This document shows, piece by piece, positions 10,478 through 20,079 of a stretch of 64,000 bases of DNA. The stretch covers positions 3,126,001-3,190,000 of the forward strand of contig LT629302.1 of the NCBI GenBank assembly GCA_900104375.1, written 5' to 3'. The first letter of the stretch is position 1. Each line of letters starts with the position of its first letter. The position numbers and the translations under genes are program-made. Source of the DNA: Flavobacteriaceae bacterium MAR_2010_188 (lineage in GTDB: Bacteria > Bacteroidota > Bacteroidia > Flavobacteriales > Flavobacteriaceae). Below the pieces are notes generated by a model. The model did not search any database. It was not told where the DNA came from and was given only the letters and a program-made list of their open reading frames with translations.

Positions 10478-11212
10478 ATGTCGCAATTTATAGCAGAATT
10501 TGTTGGAACCTTATTTCTTATTCTTATTGGGAATGGCGTAGTTGCTAACGTAGTCTTAAAAGACACCAAAGGATTTAATGGTGGGTGGATTGTAATTACC
10601 ACCGGATGGGCCTTGGCCGTTTTCACTGGTGTGGTTATTGCCGCTCCTTACAGTGGTGCTCATTTAAACCCTGCGGTAACAATCGGATTGGCGATTGCAG
10701 GCGAATTTGCCTGGCAACAAGTGCCCGAATTTATCTTGGCCCAAATGTTAGGTGCTATGGCAGGAAGTTTTTTGGTCTGGATTATGTACAAAGATCATTT
10801 CAATAGAACACATGACGCTCTCTTAAAAAGAGCAGCGTTTTGCACTTCTCCCGCAATCAAGAACGTATTTTCTAACTTTTTGAGCGAGGTAATCGGCACC
10901 TTTACTTTGATTTTTGTAATATTCTATGTAACCGACCCCGTGATGAGCGGTGATGCCGCAACTCCTATAGGAATGGGTTCTTTAGGGGCGATTCCTGTTA
11001 CTTTTTTAGTATGGGCCATCGGTCTGGCGCTTGGAGGAACAACAGGGTACGCCATCAATCCTGCGAGGGACTTAGGACCAAGAATTATCTATTCTATAAT
11101 TCCTCAGAAAGAAAAAGGGAAGAGCGATTGGGGCTATGCATGGATACCCGTTTTGGCACCATTAACCGGAGCAGGCCTTGCTGCCTTTATATTTTTATTC
11201 TTGAATAATTAG
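10478..11212 (+). CDS. glpF: Glycerol uptake facilitator (aquaglyceroporin)
   Basis: 244 residues, six membrane segments plus two half-helices carrying the duplicated NPA motifs at 64-66 (SGAHLNPAVT) and 194-196 (GYAINPARDLGPR). The Asp after NPAR (198) is the hallmark of glycerol-conducting rather than water-only channels. It lets glycerol diffuse across the inner membrane, where GlpK traps it. Last gene of the operon; the convergent regulator gene ends 4 bases further on, so no separate terminator fits between them. Confidence 0.95.
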   Translation: MSQFIAEFVGTLFLILIGNGVVANVVLKDTKGFNGGWIVITTGWALAVFTGVVIAAPYSGAHLNPAVTIGLAIAGEFAWQQVPEFILAQMLGAMAGSFLVWIMYKDHFNRTHDALLKRAAFCTSPAIKNVFSNFLSEVIGTFTLIFVIFYVTDPVMSGDAATPIGMGSLGAIPVTFLVWAIGLALGGTTGYAINPARDLGPRIIYSIIPQKEKGKSDWGYAWIPVLAPLTGAGLAAFIFLFLNN

Positions 11213-11216
11213 CTAT

Positions 11217-11978
11217 CTAGACAATAGTTACTTTAATTCCGAATTCCTCTAATTGGCCCTTAGTGAATTCGGAAATCTTGCTGTCTGTTATAATTTCATC
11301 TACGCTATCAAAACCACAAATCCTACCAAATCCTCTTTTGCCAAATTTGGAAGAATCAGCAAGGACGATGGTCTTTTGAGAAACTTTAATCATTTCCCGA
11401 TTTAACCTAGCTTCCATAACATTAGTGGTAGTAAAGCCAAATTCTAAATCGATACCATCCACGCCTAAAAAAAGTTTTGTGCAAGAAAAATCATGCAAAT
11501 TTCCTTCGGCGTACATACCAGTGACTGAAGATGAACGTTTCCTTAAAATTCCGGCCAGTTGAATTACCTCTATTTCTAGATGTTTGTTAAGTTCTAGCGC
11601 AACGTTTAGAGCGCTCGTTATAACGGTGAGATTTTCCTGAGGTTTAATGCTTTTGGCCAAGGCCAGAACCGAAGTCCCCGAAGCAATTAATATTGAGTCG
11701 TTTGCAGTAACCATTTTTGCACCGGCACCTCCTATCCTCATTTTTTCTGACAAGTGAATTTTTTCTTTCTCACTTACATGTCTATCAGTAGCGTACGGAT
11801 TATTTAGAGTGGCGCCTCCATGCATACGATATAACATCCCCTTATCTTCTAGAAATTTTAAGTCCTTTCTGATAGTTACTGAAGAAACATCTAGTTCGTC
11901 ACATAATACCTGACTTTTTACCTGCCCTTCTTGGTTAATTTTATCAATGATTTTTTTGTGCCTCTCTACTGTATTCAT
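11217..11978 (-). CDS. DeoR-family transcriptional regulator, probable glycerol repressor
   Basis: 253 residues: N-terminal winged helix (about 1-57) with the DeoR signature VSSVTIRKDLKFLEDKGML followed by YRMHGGA, then a sugar-phosphate-binding DeoRC domain with the usual IASGTSVLALAK loop. Proteins of this type repress catabolic operons and are released by a phosphorylated intermediate, here most likely glycerol 3-phosphate. It is convergent with glpF (4-base gap), so it is transcribed separately. The GlpR role is inferred from position and from TTTCGAAA sites before glpD; no exact copy of that site is seen in front of this gene. Confidence 0.88.
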   Translation of the reverse strand: MNTVERHKKIIDKINQEGQVKSQVLCDELDVSSVTIRKDLKFLEDKGMLYRMHGGATLNNPYATDRHVSEKEKIHLSEKMRIGGAGAKMVTANDSILIASGTSVLALAKSIKPQENLTVITSALNVALELNKHLEIEVIQLAGILRKRSSSVTGMYAEGNLHDFSCTKLFLGVDGIDLEFGFTTTNVMEARLNREMIKVSQKTIVLADSSKFGKRGFGRICGFDSVDEIITDSKISEFTKGQLEEFGIKVTIV

Positions 11979-12417
11979 TCGTATCTAAAAATAATGTGAT
12001 GGGATAATTTACTACAAATTGTTCCAATTTCATAAATCGAAACCAATAATAATCAAAAATAAGTGATGGCAAGCTGTTTTTTGGCCTCTATAATTAAATT
12101 CTATGCATTTAAGGATAACTCTTAATTCTATAATTTTTAGCATGAAGGACTATGGTTGAGCTAACATTGATTAAGCGGAAAATTACTAACCCCAAAAAGA
12201 TTGGCTCTTATATGATTGATGGAAGCTCACCAGCTGCTTTTGTAAGAAGCGAATAATTATGCCTCGCTTAAGAGAAAATGTTAGTCTTTCTATTTATAAC
12301 TAACTTTATACAGTACCTAATTAAACAACTTTATGCGTGTAAATCTAGTGGTTTGCATATTTGCATAAGCTTATTCATTAAACTCCAAAAAAGCTATATT
12401 TGCACCTTTATAACATT
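11979..12417. other. AT-rich intergenic stretch
   Basis: No gene is supported. One short frame (12152-12256, plus, 34 codons) has an ATG but no recognisable family, no clear ribosome site and no conserved features visible. The promoter for the minus-strand regulator must lie at the left end and that of tRNA-Arg at the right end. Confidence 0.4.
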
Positions 12418-12489
12418 GGCCTCGTAGTTCAACGGATAGAATAGAAGTTTCCTAAACTTTAGATCCAAGTTCGATTCTTGGCGAGGCTA
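12418..12489 (+). tRNA. tRNA-Arg (anticodon CCT), copy 1
   Basis: Cloverleaf folds cleanly: acceptor GGCCTCG/CGAGGCT with one G-U pair and discriminator A, U8 and A9 in place, D stem GTTC/GAAT, anticodon stem GAAGT/ACTTT with loop TTCCTAA (anticodon CCT), T stem CCAAG/CTTGG with loop TTCGATT. 72 nt; CCA is not encoded. A second, identical copy lies at 20204-20275. Confidence 0.95.
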
Positions 12490-12508
12490 CAACTTCAAAA
12501 TCGGAAAT

Positions 12509-12522
12509 CCCGAGACTTCGGG
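12509..12522 (+). terminator. Short hairpin after tRNA-Arg copy 1
   Basis: CCCGA-gact-TCGGG stem followed further on by a T run (CTCCTTTTT at about 12533). It may end the tRNA transcript. The corresponding stretch is absent after copy 2, where the T run follows the tRNA almost directly. Confidence 0.35.
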
Positions 12523-12699
12523 GCTGGTGAGGCTCCTTTTTAGGGTTTATCGCGGTTCAAATAAGCACAAAAACTATCGAAAATCAGTTATTTATGTTTT
12601 TTTGACATCAATTGTTTTCATTTGATGTCATCGATTTGAGTTAACAAATCGTCAACACTTTTTTAGATTTTTTTATATCTTTAAAGTGTTATGCTTAAT

Positions 12700-12855
12700 C
12701 GCTCTGCGAAGTCTGCAACTTCGCAGAATTCTTCATTAATCATTCTTTTCTTAGATATCAATAATCGAACCACAAAGGAAATTAAGATACAATTTCGAGC
12801 GGTACAAATAACTCACCGATTAAAACGCTACGAAGTTGCAAACTTCGCAGAGCTT
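12700..12855. repeat. Inverted pair of CTGCGAAGT..ACTTCGCAG palindromes (REP/MITE-like)
   Basis: A hairpin-forming palindrome at about 12700-12728 (TCTGCGAAGT-ctgca-ACTTCGCAGA) is matched about 100 bases on by an inverted copy at about 12826-12854 (GCTACGAAGTTGCAAACTTCGCAGAGC). Each can fold alone and the two can pair with each other. This is the layout of a REP doublet or a small non-autonomous element. No transposase is present nearby. Confidence 0.5.
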
Positions 12856-12998
12856 GGTTATTCTTAAGCTAAGAAAAACATTTTTCGGATTTGACTTTCG
12901 TCTTCAATTATGTTTAATTTAAAGACGCTCTTTTAGATGCAGGCGGGACAGTAGGAATTACTAGACATAATCAACAATTTTGCCCAGGTTTATCTCAA

Positions 12999-14261
12999 TC
13001 ACTCCTTGACATACACCGTTTTTCGATTCACGAATTCCATCATTCCATCTTTCGCAAGTTCTCGGCCGTATCCTGATTTTTTGGTGCCTCCGAAAGGTAA
13101 TCTTGGATCAGATTTTACCAATTCATTGATAAAATAAGCCCCATCACTAACTCTGTTTGAATATTGTAATGCCTTCTCCACATTTTTTGTGCAGACGGTT
13201 ACTCCAAGTCCGTATTTTGAATTTTCAGATAATTCAAAAGCATGTTCTATATCCTTTGCTCTGATCATCGCGGCCAATGGTCCAAAAGTTTCCTGGTCAA
13301 AAGCTTCCATTCCCGGCACCACGTCTCCCAAAATAGTGGGCTCGTGGTAACAGCCATTTTGTTTTCCGCCGAGCAATAATTTTGCTCCCTGCGCAACAGA
13401 CTCTATTACTTGTTGGTTCAATTGATCGGCAAGATCTAGCCTTGCCAGTGGACCTATTGTCGTGTTTTCATCTAATGGATCTCCCGATTTCAAATCCTTT
13501 ATGGCCATTGTAAATTTCCGAACAAACTCCTCATAGATTTCTTCAACTAAAATGAAGCGCTTGGCCGCGATGCAACTTTGCCCACAATTGAGCATACGGG
13601 CAGTAATTGCTATTTTGACGCTTATATCAATATCTGCATCTTTCCAAACGATAAAAGCATTGTTTCCGCCGAGCTCCAAGACTGTTTTTTTTAAATGGCG
13701 ACCCGCAATTTCCGCAACGGCAGATCCTGCTCTTTCGCTTCCCGTAAGAGTAACTGCCTTAACCGCATCGTGAGAAATGATCAGTTCCGTTTGATCATGA
13801 TGGACAACCAGATTTTGAAAAACATAGGACGGATACCCTGCTTTGGTAAATACATCTTCCATAAGTTGGGCACAACCAAAAACATTCGGAGCGTGCTTTA
13901 ACAAACAGGTATTCCCCGCCGTTAAGGTTGGGGCTGCATATCTAAAGACCTGCCAAAACGGAAAATTCCAGGGCATGATGGCCAAAACACCTCCAATGGG
14001 ATCATGCTTTACGAAACTTTGGCTAGCGTCTGTAATTATGAATTCGTCTGCAAGGAATGCGGTAGCGTTTTCTGCGTAGTAGTCGCATACCCAAGCACAC
14101 TTGTTGACTTCTGACCTTGATTCTGAAATGGGTTTTCCCATTTCCAGAGTTATCATTTTAGCGTATTCCTCGACATTATCGCGCAACACTTCTCCGGCTT
14201 TTTTGATGAGGTCACAGCGCTCTAGAAGTGGTACATCTCGCCAAGATTTTTTTTTAAGCAT
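12999..14261 (-). CDS. NAD(P)-dependent aldehyde dehydrogenase (succinate-semialdehyde type), short N-terminus
   Basis: In the frame numbered from a TTG at 14291 the residues are: PWNFPFWQ (107-114), GSERAGSAVAE (about 184-194), general base Glu206 in LELGGNN, nucleophile Cys240 in NCGQSC and the QETFGPL segment, all intact. The only ATG is codon 11 (MLKKKSWRDV), giving 420 residues; succinate-semialdehyde dehydrogenases are usually 450-480 and begin about 30 residues earlier with an INPxxGE-like strand that is missing here. An upstream in-frame TAA rules out a longer N-terminus, so the gene is 5'-truncated or starts late. It lies about 500 bases from the tRNA-Arg boundary. Activity is uncertain. 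Confidence 0.8.
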   Translation of the reverse strand: MLKKKSWRDVPLLERCDLIKKAGEVLRDNVEEYAKMITLEMGKPISESRSEVNKCAWVCDYYAENATAFLADEFIITDASQSFVKHDPIGGVLAIMPWNFPFWQVFRYAAPTLTAGNTCLLKHAPNVFGCAQLMEDVFTKAGYPSYVFQNLVVHHDQTELIISHDAVKAVTLTGSERAGSAVAEIAGRHLKKTVLELGGNNAFIVWKDADIDISVKIAITARMLNCGQSCIAAKRFILVEEIYEEFVRKFTMAIKDLKSGDPLDENTTIGPLARLDLADQLNQQVIESVAQGAKLLLGGKQNGCYHEPTILGDVVPGMEAFDQETFGPLAAMIRAKDIEHAFELSENSKYGLGVTVCTKNVEKALQYSNRVSDGAYFINELVKSDPRLPFGGTKKSGYGRELAKDGMMEFVNRKTVYVKE

Positions 14262-14495
14262 ATTAATTTTCAATACTAAAAACCACTCCAAAGAATATTC
14301 AGGTTTGCATTACTTTACAACTCCCTTTTACGATAATCTTTGAAGTTAGACGGCAAGGCTTTTAATCTCCTTATAATCAGGAAAATAACCTATATTATTG
14401 GGAAAGTTAGCAATATTTAAAACAAGTATTGATGGTGATCTTGCTCAACCGGAATTTCTTATAAGTTTTTTGCATAATTTTTCCCTTCAAATTTA

Positions 14496-15437
14496 TTATC
14501 CTTCTTGTTTAAAATTTTTCTGGGAAACCAAAATTCCTACTAAAAGAGCTGTAGCTATAAATGCTAACGAAAGCCATTCTGGAAATGGAAGATAATGTTC
14601 TAGCAATAGCTTTAAGCCAACAAAAATTAATATGGCCACCAGACTATATTTTAGGTATTGGAACTTATTTAACATATTGGCTAAAAAGAAATACATAGAA
14701 CGTAAGCCGAGGATCGCAAATATATTAGAGCTGAAGACCAAGAAAGGATCAGATGTTATGGCCAAAATTGCGGGCACACTGTCTAATGCGAATAGAATAT
14801 CGGTAAACTCTATTACCACTACAGATATAAACAAGGGTGTTGCAGCCCTTACACCCTTTAATTTAACAAAAAACTTTTGACCATGGAGTTGGGATGTTAT
14901 GGGCATAAGTTTTCTAATAGTCTTAAATACAAAAGAATTCTTTGGGTTGTATTCTCCTTCTTTATTTACAAGCATTTTTATTGCCGTAAAAATCAGAAAG
15001 GCCCCGAAAATATAGGTCGTAAAGGCGAATTTCTTTATCAGTACCACTCCAAAGAATATCATTAGTCCCCTAAAAACGATAGCTCCTAGAATCCCCCAGA
15101 AAAGTGCCCGATGCTGGTATTTTTGCGGTATTCCGAAAGAAGCGAAGATTACGGCGATGACGAAAATATTGTCCATGCTTAGGGACAATTCAATTAGATA
15201 ACCGGTAATATATTTAATCGTTGCCTGTGCAGCGGTTAGCTCATCTACATTATCGATAGTTCCTGTACTATACAACCAATAGATTATACCGGAAAACGCA
15301 AAAGAAAGGCTCACCCAAATGCTTGTCCATAAAGAAGCTTCTTTAGTAGTGATGACGTGGGGGTTTCGGTTGAAAATACCCAGATCCAAAGCCAAAAAAA
15401 TTATAACACAGATTATAAATATACCCCAAACCATCAT
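14496..15437 (-). CDS. TerC/Alx-family integral membrane protein
   Basis: 313 residues with about eight or nine membrane segments. The family's two conserved acidic motifs are clear: ELSLSMDNIFVIAVIF and VVVIEFTDILFALDSVPAIL. TerC/Alx proteins are linked to tellurite resistance and, in the better studied cases, to manganese export or exoenzyme metalation; the sequence does not say which applies. It stands alone, separated from the aldehyde dehydrogenase by about 230 bases. Confidence 0.9.
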   Translation of the reverse strand: MMVWGIFIICVIIFLALDLGIFNRNPHVITTKEASLWTSIWVSLSFAFSGIIYWLYSTGTIDNVDELTAAQATIKYITGYLIELSLSMDNIFVIAVIFASFGIPQKYQHRALFWGILGAIVFRGLMIFFGVVLIKKFAFTTYIFGAFLIFTAIKMLVNKEGEYNPKNSFVFKTIRKLMPITSQLHGQKFFVKLKGVRAATPLFISVVVIEFTDILFALDSVPAILAITSDPFLVFSSNIFAILGLRSMYFFLANMLNKFQYLKYSLVAILIFVGLKLLLEHYLPFPEWLSLAFIATALLVGILVSQKNFKQEG

Positions 15438-15956
15438 TGGAAAATTGTTTTAAAACAAGCTAAATAAATCTTGATCAGAAAATAAAAAAGCGGAATATAC
15501 TAAATTACTCGTAATCGATATAACATCATATAAATCTTTATATTTCATCCTTTACATTTATAAAAAACATGTTGAGTCCAGTTCATTAATCCGAATAAAT
15601 TAAGCAGGACCAATCAATGTCTAATCAGTTTATCATTGCTTAAATTTTTTTCAATGTACCTCCGGAAGTTACTTTTAAATCTCTTACTCTATACAATAAA
15701 TGGGCATTTTAGCCGTATGGACAAATGTAGGATAAAGAAAATACTCTAGCTCAGATATATTTCTATAGGGTAAAACTGCAAATATAAATGTTGCCCTCCC
15801 ATATTATATAAATTTGCCCAGCTCCATTGCCCCCGTGTCGAGACCGATATTTTTAATTTAATGGGAACGGAATCCAACCACTTAAAACCCTTACTTAACA
15901 AAGCCGCATGCAAGCAAATCTATGAAGTAGAATCCAGGAATTTGTTAGTGGAAGAT
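15438..15956. other. Intergenic stretch without recognised features
   Basis: AT-rich, stops in all frames. It should contain the promoter of the TerC gene at its left end. Nothing else is supported. Confidence 0.4.
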
Positions 15957-16364
15957 TTATTTTGATAGTAAACTCAATGAATCCAATAGCTTCTGTAACT
16001 GTGAAACTATACTTCTATAAGAAGCGGGTTTGCTAAGAAAATAATCAGCACCCAGTTTCAGGGTCTCAGTTTTATGTTTTTGGCTAGAGGAAGTGGTATA
16101 TATAACCACCGGAATATGTTTTAACCTCTCATTCTTTTTTAGATGCGATAGACAGGTCTTACCGTCCATTCGGGGCATGTTGAGGTCTAGAAATATATAG
16201 TTGGGCAGCTCAAAATTATCTTGTCCCAGTTGTTGAAGCGCATCTTCACCATTTTTTGCCATGACAATCTTGCACTTAGGATCGATTTCCTTCATAGCGG
16301 CGCAAAAAAAGTCATAATCGTCTAGATCGTCATCAACGATCATATATACCTTCTGAGGGCGCAT
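15957..16364 (-). CDS. Single-domain response regulator (CheY/Rcp-like)
   Basis: 135 residues, a receiver domain only: acidic pocket Asp11-Asp13, phosphoacceptor Asp60 in IFLDLNMPRMDG, Thr90/Thr91 in YTTS and Lys112 in LSKPAS. The KNGEDAL and HLKKNERLKHIPVV segments are typical of the Rcp1/CheY-like regulators that pair with hybrid or phytochrome-type kinases. It has no output domain, so it acts by protein contact or as a phosphorelay step. It is divergent from the CheB-CheR-kinase gene with 161 bases between, and that kinase is the obvious candidate partner (inference). Confidence 0.92.
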   Translation of the reverse strand: MRPQKVYMIVDDDLDDYDFFCAAMKEIDPKCKIVMAKNGEDALQQLGQDNFELPNYIFLDLNMPRMDGKTCLSHLKKNERLKHIPVVIYTTSSSQKHKTETLKLGADYFLSKPASYRSIVSQLQKLLDSLSLLSK

Positions 16365-16525
16365 TAGTTAGAATCTAAAGTTTAGTTACGGAAAAATACC
16401 ACATATTCTGCATCGGAGCAACATTTTCTTCGTTAATGTTATATATTATAGTGAGGTTGTAATAACTTCACATTTTTAGGATTTTGCCTTGATCTTAATG
16501 AAAACCCTAATGGATATCAAGTTTT

Positions 16526-19500
16526 ATGCCGAAACATTCTCCTATATTTCCCATTGTTGGTGTGGGTGCCTCTGCCGGAGGATTAGATTCCTTTAAAAGA
16601 TTTATCGGGGACATCCCCGTAGATTCGGGGATGGCATATGTTCTTCTGCAACATCTGGATCCAGATCATGAGAGCCTCCTTCCTGAAATACTTGCCAACC
16701 ATACCACCCTCGCAGTAAATGAAATAACGGATGGGCTTAAAATTAAACCCAATCATATATACATCTTACCAGAAAATGAACTGGTTACGGTTAGCGATCA
16801 CGTCTTAAATCTAAGCCCACGCAAGAAGAACGAACAAAACCTGCCCATTGACTATTTCTTTAAGTCCTTGGCATTGATACATAAGACCTTAGCTGCGGGC
16901 GTGGTTCTTTCGGGGACGGCGCATGATGGCACTCTTGGTCTAAAGCATATAAAAGAACATGGTGGAATAACCTTTGCCGAGGATCCACAAACAGCTAAAT
17001 GGGTAGAAATGCCCCAAAATGCCATTTCTTCAGGGGTGGTAGATTTTGTTCTTTCGCCAGAAGAGATCGTAAAGAAACTATTAAAGACCAATATAGCCTA
17101 TCAACATACATTAACTTGGGACGAAGAAAAACTGCCAAAAGGACAAGAGGATGCCTTTAGACAAATCCTGTCATTGATGCGCCTTCGCTCTAATGTGGAT
17201 TTTAATTATTATAAGCAGCCAACCCTTAAACGTCGTATAGCCAGAAGGATGGGAATCAATGAAATGGATTCTTTAAAAAATTATCTGGAATTGCTACGGG
17301 AAGATAAAAATGAACAGGAAGCCCTTTTTCAGGATATGCTTATACAGGTGACTTCCTTTTTCCGGGATACTCAAATGTTCCATGAATTGCGCGAGAAAAT
17401 TTTTCCGGACTTATTAAAGAATGGAGATAAACAGAACCCCACACTCAGGTTATGGGTAGCGGGCTGTGCAACCGGGGAGGAAGCGTATTCTCTGGCGATG
17501 ACCCTACAAGATGTTCTTGATGAATCTGTTGATGCTCTTAATAGTCGACCAAAAATACAGATTTTCGCTTCCGATATCTCTACCAAAGCCATTGAACATG
17601 CGAGGGAGGGCATATTTAACCATTTGGCAGTTGAATCCCTAACGGAGGACATGAGGCGGAAATATTTTACCAAGATCAACAGTGATTATAGGATCAATAA
17701 ATCCATTCGTGACCTGATCGTATTTGCTCCTCATAATTTTTTGAAAGATCCTCCCTTCGCAAAGATCGATCTATTAAGTTGCCGAAATGTTTTTATCTAT
17801 ATGGATACTTTCTTGCAAAAGAAAGCATTGACCACATTTCATTACGCCCTAAAAGAGAATGGTTATCTTGTCCTTGGTAAGGCTGAAACTGTAGGCTCAT
17901 CTACTAATCAATTTATTCCTGTTTCTAAACACGAAAAAATTTACTCCCGTACAAAAGGTCTAGGACGTTATGTGCCTTCAGCCCCCAAAATAAAACAACC
18001 GCCTTTAAAATCTATAGAACCAAAGTTTTCATATTCGGACAAGGAACCAGATTTTAGAAAAGTCGCGGATAAAATGCTAATAGACAGACATACACCCCCT
18101 AACGTAATCGTTGATGATCAAATGGAGGTTGTGCATATCAATGGTGTCCTTTCTCCCTTTCTAGAGCATCACTCAGGCAAACCAAGCTTTAATCTTAACA
18201 AAATGGCTCAGGAGGGTCTGGGTTTTGAACTCCGGAACGCTATACATAAGGTCCGCTCCGGCAAATCCCCGGTCATTAAGAAGGATATACCGATACATAC
18301 AGCAGAAGAAAATTTTTTGGTAACAATAGAGGTCCTTGCCCTAAAGGGTACGGTGGAGCCACACTATTTGATTGTTTTCCATCGAAAATCGGCAGCTTCA
18401 CCACCATCTGAAAAAATAAAGAAACTTTTTAAAGGGATATTTAAACCTCGCAAGAACGAGCTACAGGCACAAAACCTTGCCTTAAGAAATGAACTCGCGC
18501 AAGTTCGTGAAGACATGGGAAGTATCAGTGAGGACCAGGAGGCCACAAATGAAGAACTTCAAAGTGCCAATGAAGAACTGCTTAGCAGTAATGAAGAAAT
18601 GCAGAGCTTAAATGAGGAACTAGAAACTTCCAAAGAAGAATTGCAATCTACCAATGAGGAGCTGGTGATCATTAACCAAGAACTGGTTGAAAAGCAAAAT
18701 CAAATAAAGCATCAATTTGAATATACCGAAGCTATCTTGGCAACTCTTCGGGAATCTTTAGTGGTTTTAGATAAGGATCTGCGGCTGCGAAGTGGTAACG
18801 ATGCGTTTTTTAAAAAATTCGAGGTTAGGGAAAATGATGTGCTGGGGAAATCCATTTTTACCATTCAGCAAGGAAAATGGAACGATGATGCCCTAAAAAA
18901 CTTGTTAAGTAAGGTCTTGAACGAAAGAGCAGTTCTAAAGGATTTTGATATAAAATTAGAACTGCCTAAAATCGGATATCGTAACTTTCAACTTAACGCC
19001 AGAGAAATAGTAGATGGTAATAAATCAGATAAGTTAATTTTACTGGCTATCGAGGATGTCACGGAACGAAAAAAAGCGGTTCAGAAGTATGAAGAAAGCA
19101 TTGATGAACTGAAGAAGACTAACGAGCAGCTAGACCAGTTTACAAATATTGCCAGCCACGATTTACAGGAGCCATTAAGAAAGATATTGATATTTTCGGA
19201 CAGGTTGCGTAACAGTGAGAATGTTACCTTAGCTCCGGAGATGGTTACCTATGTGGAAAAAATGGAAGAATCGGCCAAACGGATGACAACTTTGGTAAAA
19301 AATCTTTTGGATTATTCTCGGGTCGCTAATCATGATTTACTCTTGGAAAATACCGACCTTAATGAGGTATTGAGGGACTTGCTTCCGGATTTTGAAGTCC
19401 TTATAGAGGAAAAAAATGCTCAGATAGACATCTCTCCTCTACCAACGATAAAGTCGATTCCGCACCAGATAAGCCAACTTTTTTATAATTTGATCAATAA

Positions 19501-19861
19501 TGCCCTAAAATTCTCCAATAAGGCTATTCCACCTAAAATTGAAATCTCTACAAAAGAACTAGACCCTAAAGAAATTGAGTTATACAGAGGTTTGAATGAA
19601 CATCAAAAATATATTGAAATTTTGGTAAAGGATAATGGCATCGGCTTTGACAAAAAATATGGTGAACATATTTTCAAGATTTTTCAAAGATTAAACAAAC
19701 CACGTGAATATCAAGGCACTGGGATTGGACTTGCTTTAGTAAAACGTATCGTTGACAATCATAAAGGTCTAATCTTTGCGGATTCTAAAGAAGGGGAAGG
19801 TGCGGAATTTCATGTTATCCTGCCTGTCGATGGCCCTGTATCAAAAAACTTAGTTCTATAG
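16526..19861 (+). CDS. CheB-CheR-PAS-histidine kinase hybrid sensor
   Basis: 1111 residues. CheB methylesterase domain (about 1-190) with Ser16 (GASAGG), His43 (LQHLDPDH) and Asp134 (AHDGT) all present; CheR methyltransferase (about 205-480) with the SAM-binding VAGCATGEEAYS segment; a degenerate PAS-like part; a coiled coil with repeated NEELQS/NEEMQS motifs (about 665-720); a PAS domain (about 735-850); HisKA with phosphoacceptor His878 (IASHDLQEPLRK); and HATPase (about 985-1105) with DNGIGFD and GTGIGLALVKRIV. No membrane segments, so it is cytosolic. The CheB part lacks an N-terminal receiver. Such fusions join methyl-based adaptation to phosphotransfer, but no chemoreceptor or CheA gene is near. 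Confidence 0.93.
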   Translation: MPKHSPIFPIVGVGASAGGLDSFKRFIGDIPVDSGMAYVLLQHLDPDHESLLPEILANHTTLAVNEITDGLKIKPNHIYILPENELVTVSDHVLNLSPRKKNEQNLPIDYFFKSLALIHKTLAAGVVLSGTAHDGTLGLKHIKEHGGITFAEDPQTAKWVEMPQNAISSGVVDFVLSPEEIVKKLLKTNIAYQHTLTWDEEKLPKGQEDAFRQILSLMRLRSNVDFNYYKQPTLKRRIARRMGINEMDSLKNYLELLREDKNEQEALFQDMLIQVTSFFRDTQMFHELREKIFPDLLKNGDKQNPTLRLWVAGCATGEEAYSLAMTLQDVLDESVDALNSRPKIQIFASDISTKAIEHAREGIFNHLAVESLTEDMRRKYFTKINSDYRINKSIRDLIVFAPHNFLKDPPFAKIDLLSCRNVFIYMDTFLQKKALTTFHYALKENGYLVLGKAETVGSSTNQFIPVSKHEKIYSRTKGLGRYVPSAPKIKQPPLKSIEPKFSYSDKEPDFRKVADKMLIDRHTPPNVIVDDQMEVVHINGVLSPFLEHHSGKPSFNLNKMAQEGLGFELRNAIHKVRSGKSPVIKKDIPIHTAEENFLVTIEVLALKGTVEPHYLIVFHRKSAASPPSEKIKKLFKGIFKPRKNELQAQNLALRNELAQVREDMGSISEDQEATNEELQSANEELLSSNEEMQSLNEELETSKEELQSTNEELVIINQELVEKQNQIKHQFEYTEAILATLRESLVVLDKDLRLRSGNDAFFKKFEVRENDVLGKSIFTIQQGKWNDDALKNLLSKVLNERAVLKDFDIKLELPKIGYRNFQLNAREIVDGNKSDKLILLAIEDVTERKKAVQKYEESIDELKKTNEQLDQFTNIASHDLQEPLRKILIFSDRLRNSENVTLAPEMVTYVEKMEESAKRMTTLVKNLLDYSRVANHDLLLENTDLNEVLRDLLPDFEVLIEEKNAQIDISPLPTIKSIPHQISQLFYNLINNALKFSNKAIPPKIEISTKELDPKEIELYRGLNEHQKYIEILVKDNGIGFDKKYGEHIFKIFQRLNKPREYQGTGIGLALVKRIVDNHKGLIFADSKEGEGAEFHVILPVDGPVSKNLVL

Positions 19862-20079
19862 GAAATTTTCATCAAAGTGTGATCAAATTTTTTTGAGGGC
19901 AATGTTCTTACCCTCAATTTATCTATCAAAGTTTGGTAAGATAAATACTTTGCATCTACTATTTTATAATCATCAACATTTTATTGACGAGTAAGACCAA
20001 ACATTAAACCCTAGGGAATTCGTAGTAGGTAACTAGTATTTACATAAGTAGAATTTTAGACTCAACTTTATAATTTTGG

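Noticed and set aside
10276-10626. 116-codon minus-strand frame across the glpK/glpF junction
   Set aside because: Antisense to two well-conserved genes, no recognisable product.
12152-12256. 34-codon frame before tRNA-Arg copy 1
   Set aside because: Short, no family, no promoter or ribosome-site support; mentioned only as part of the gap.
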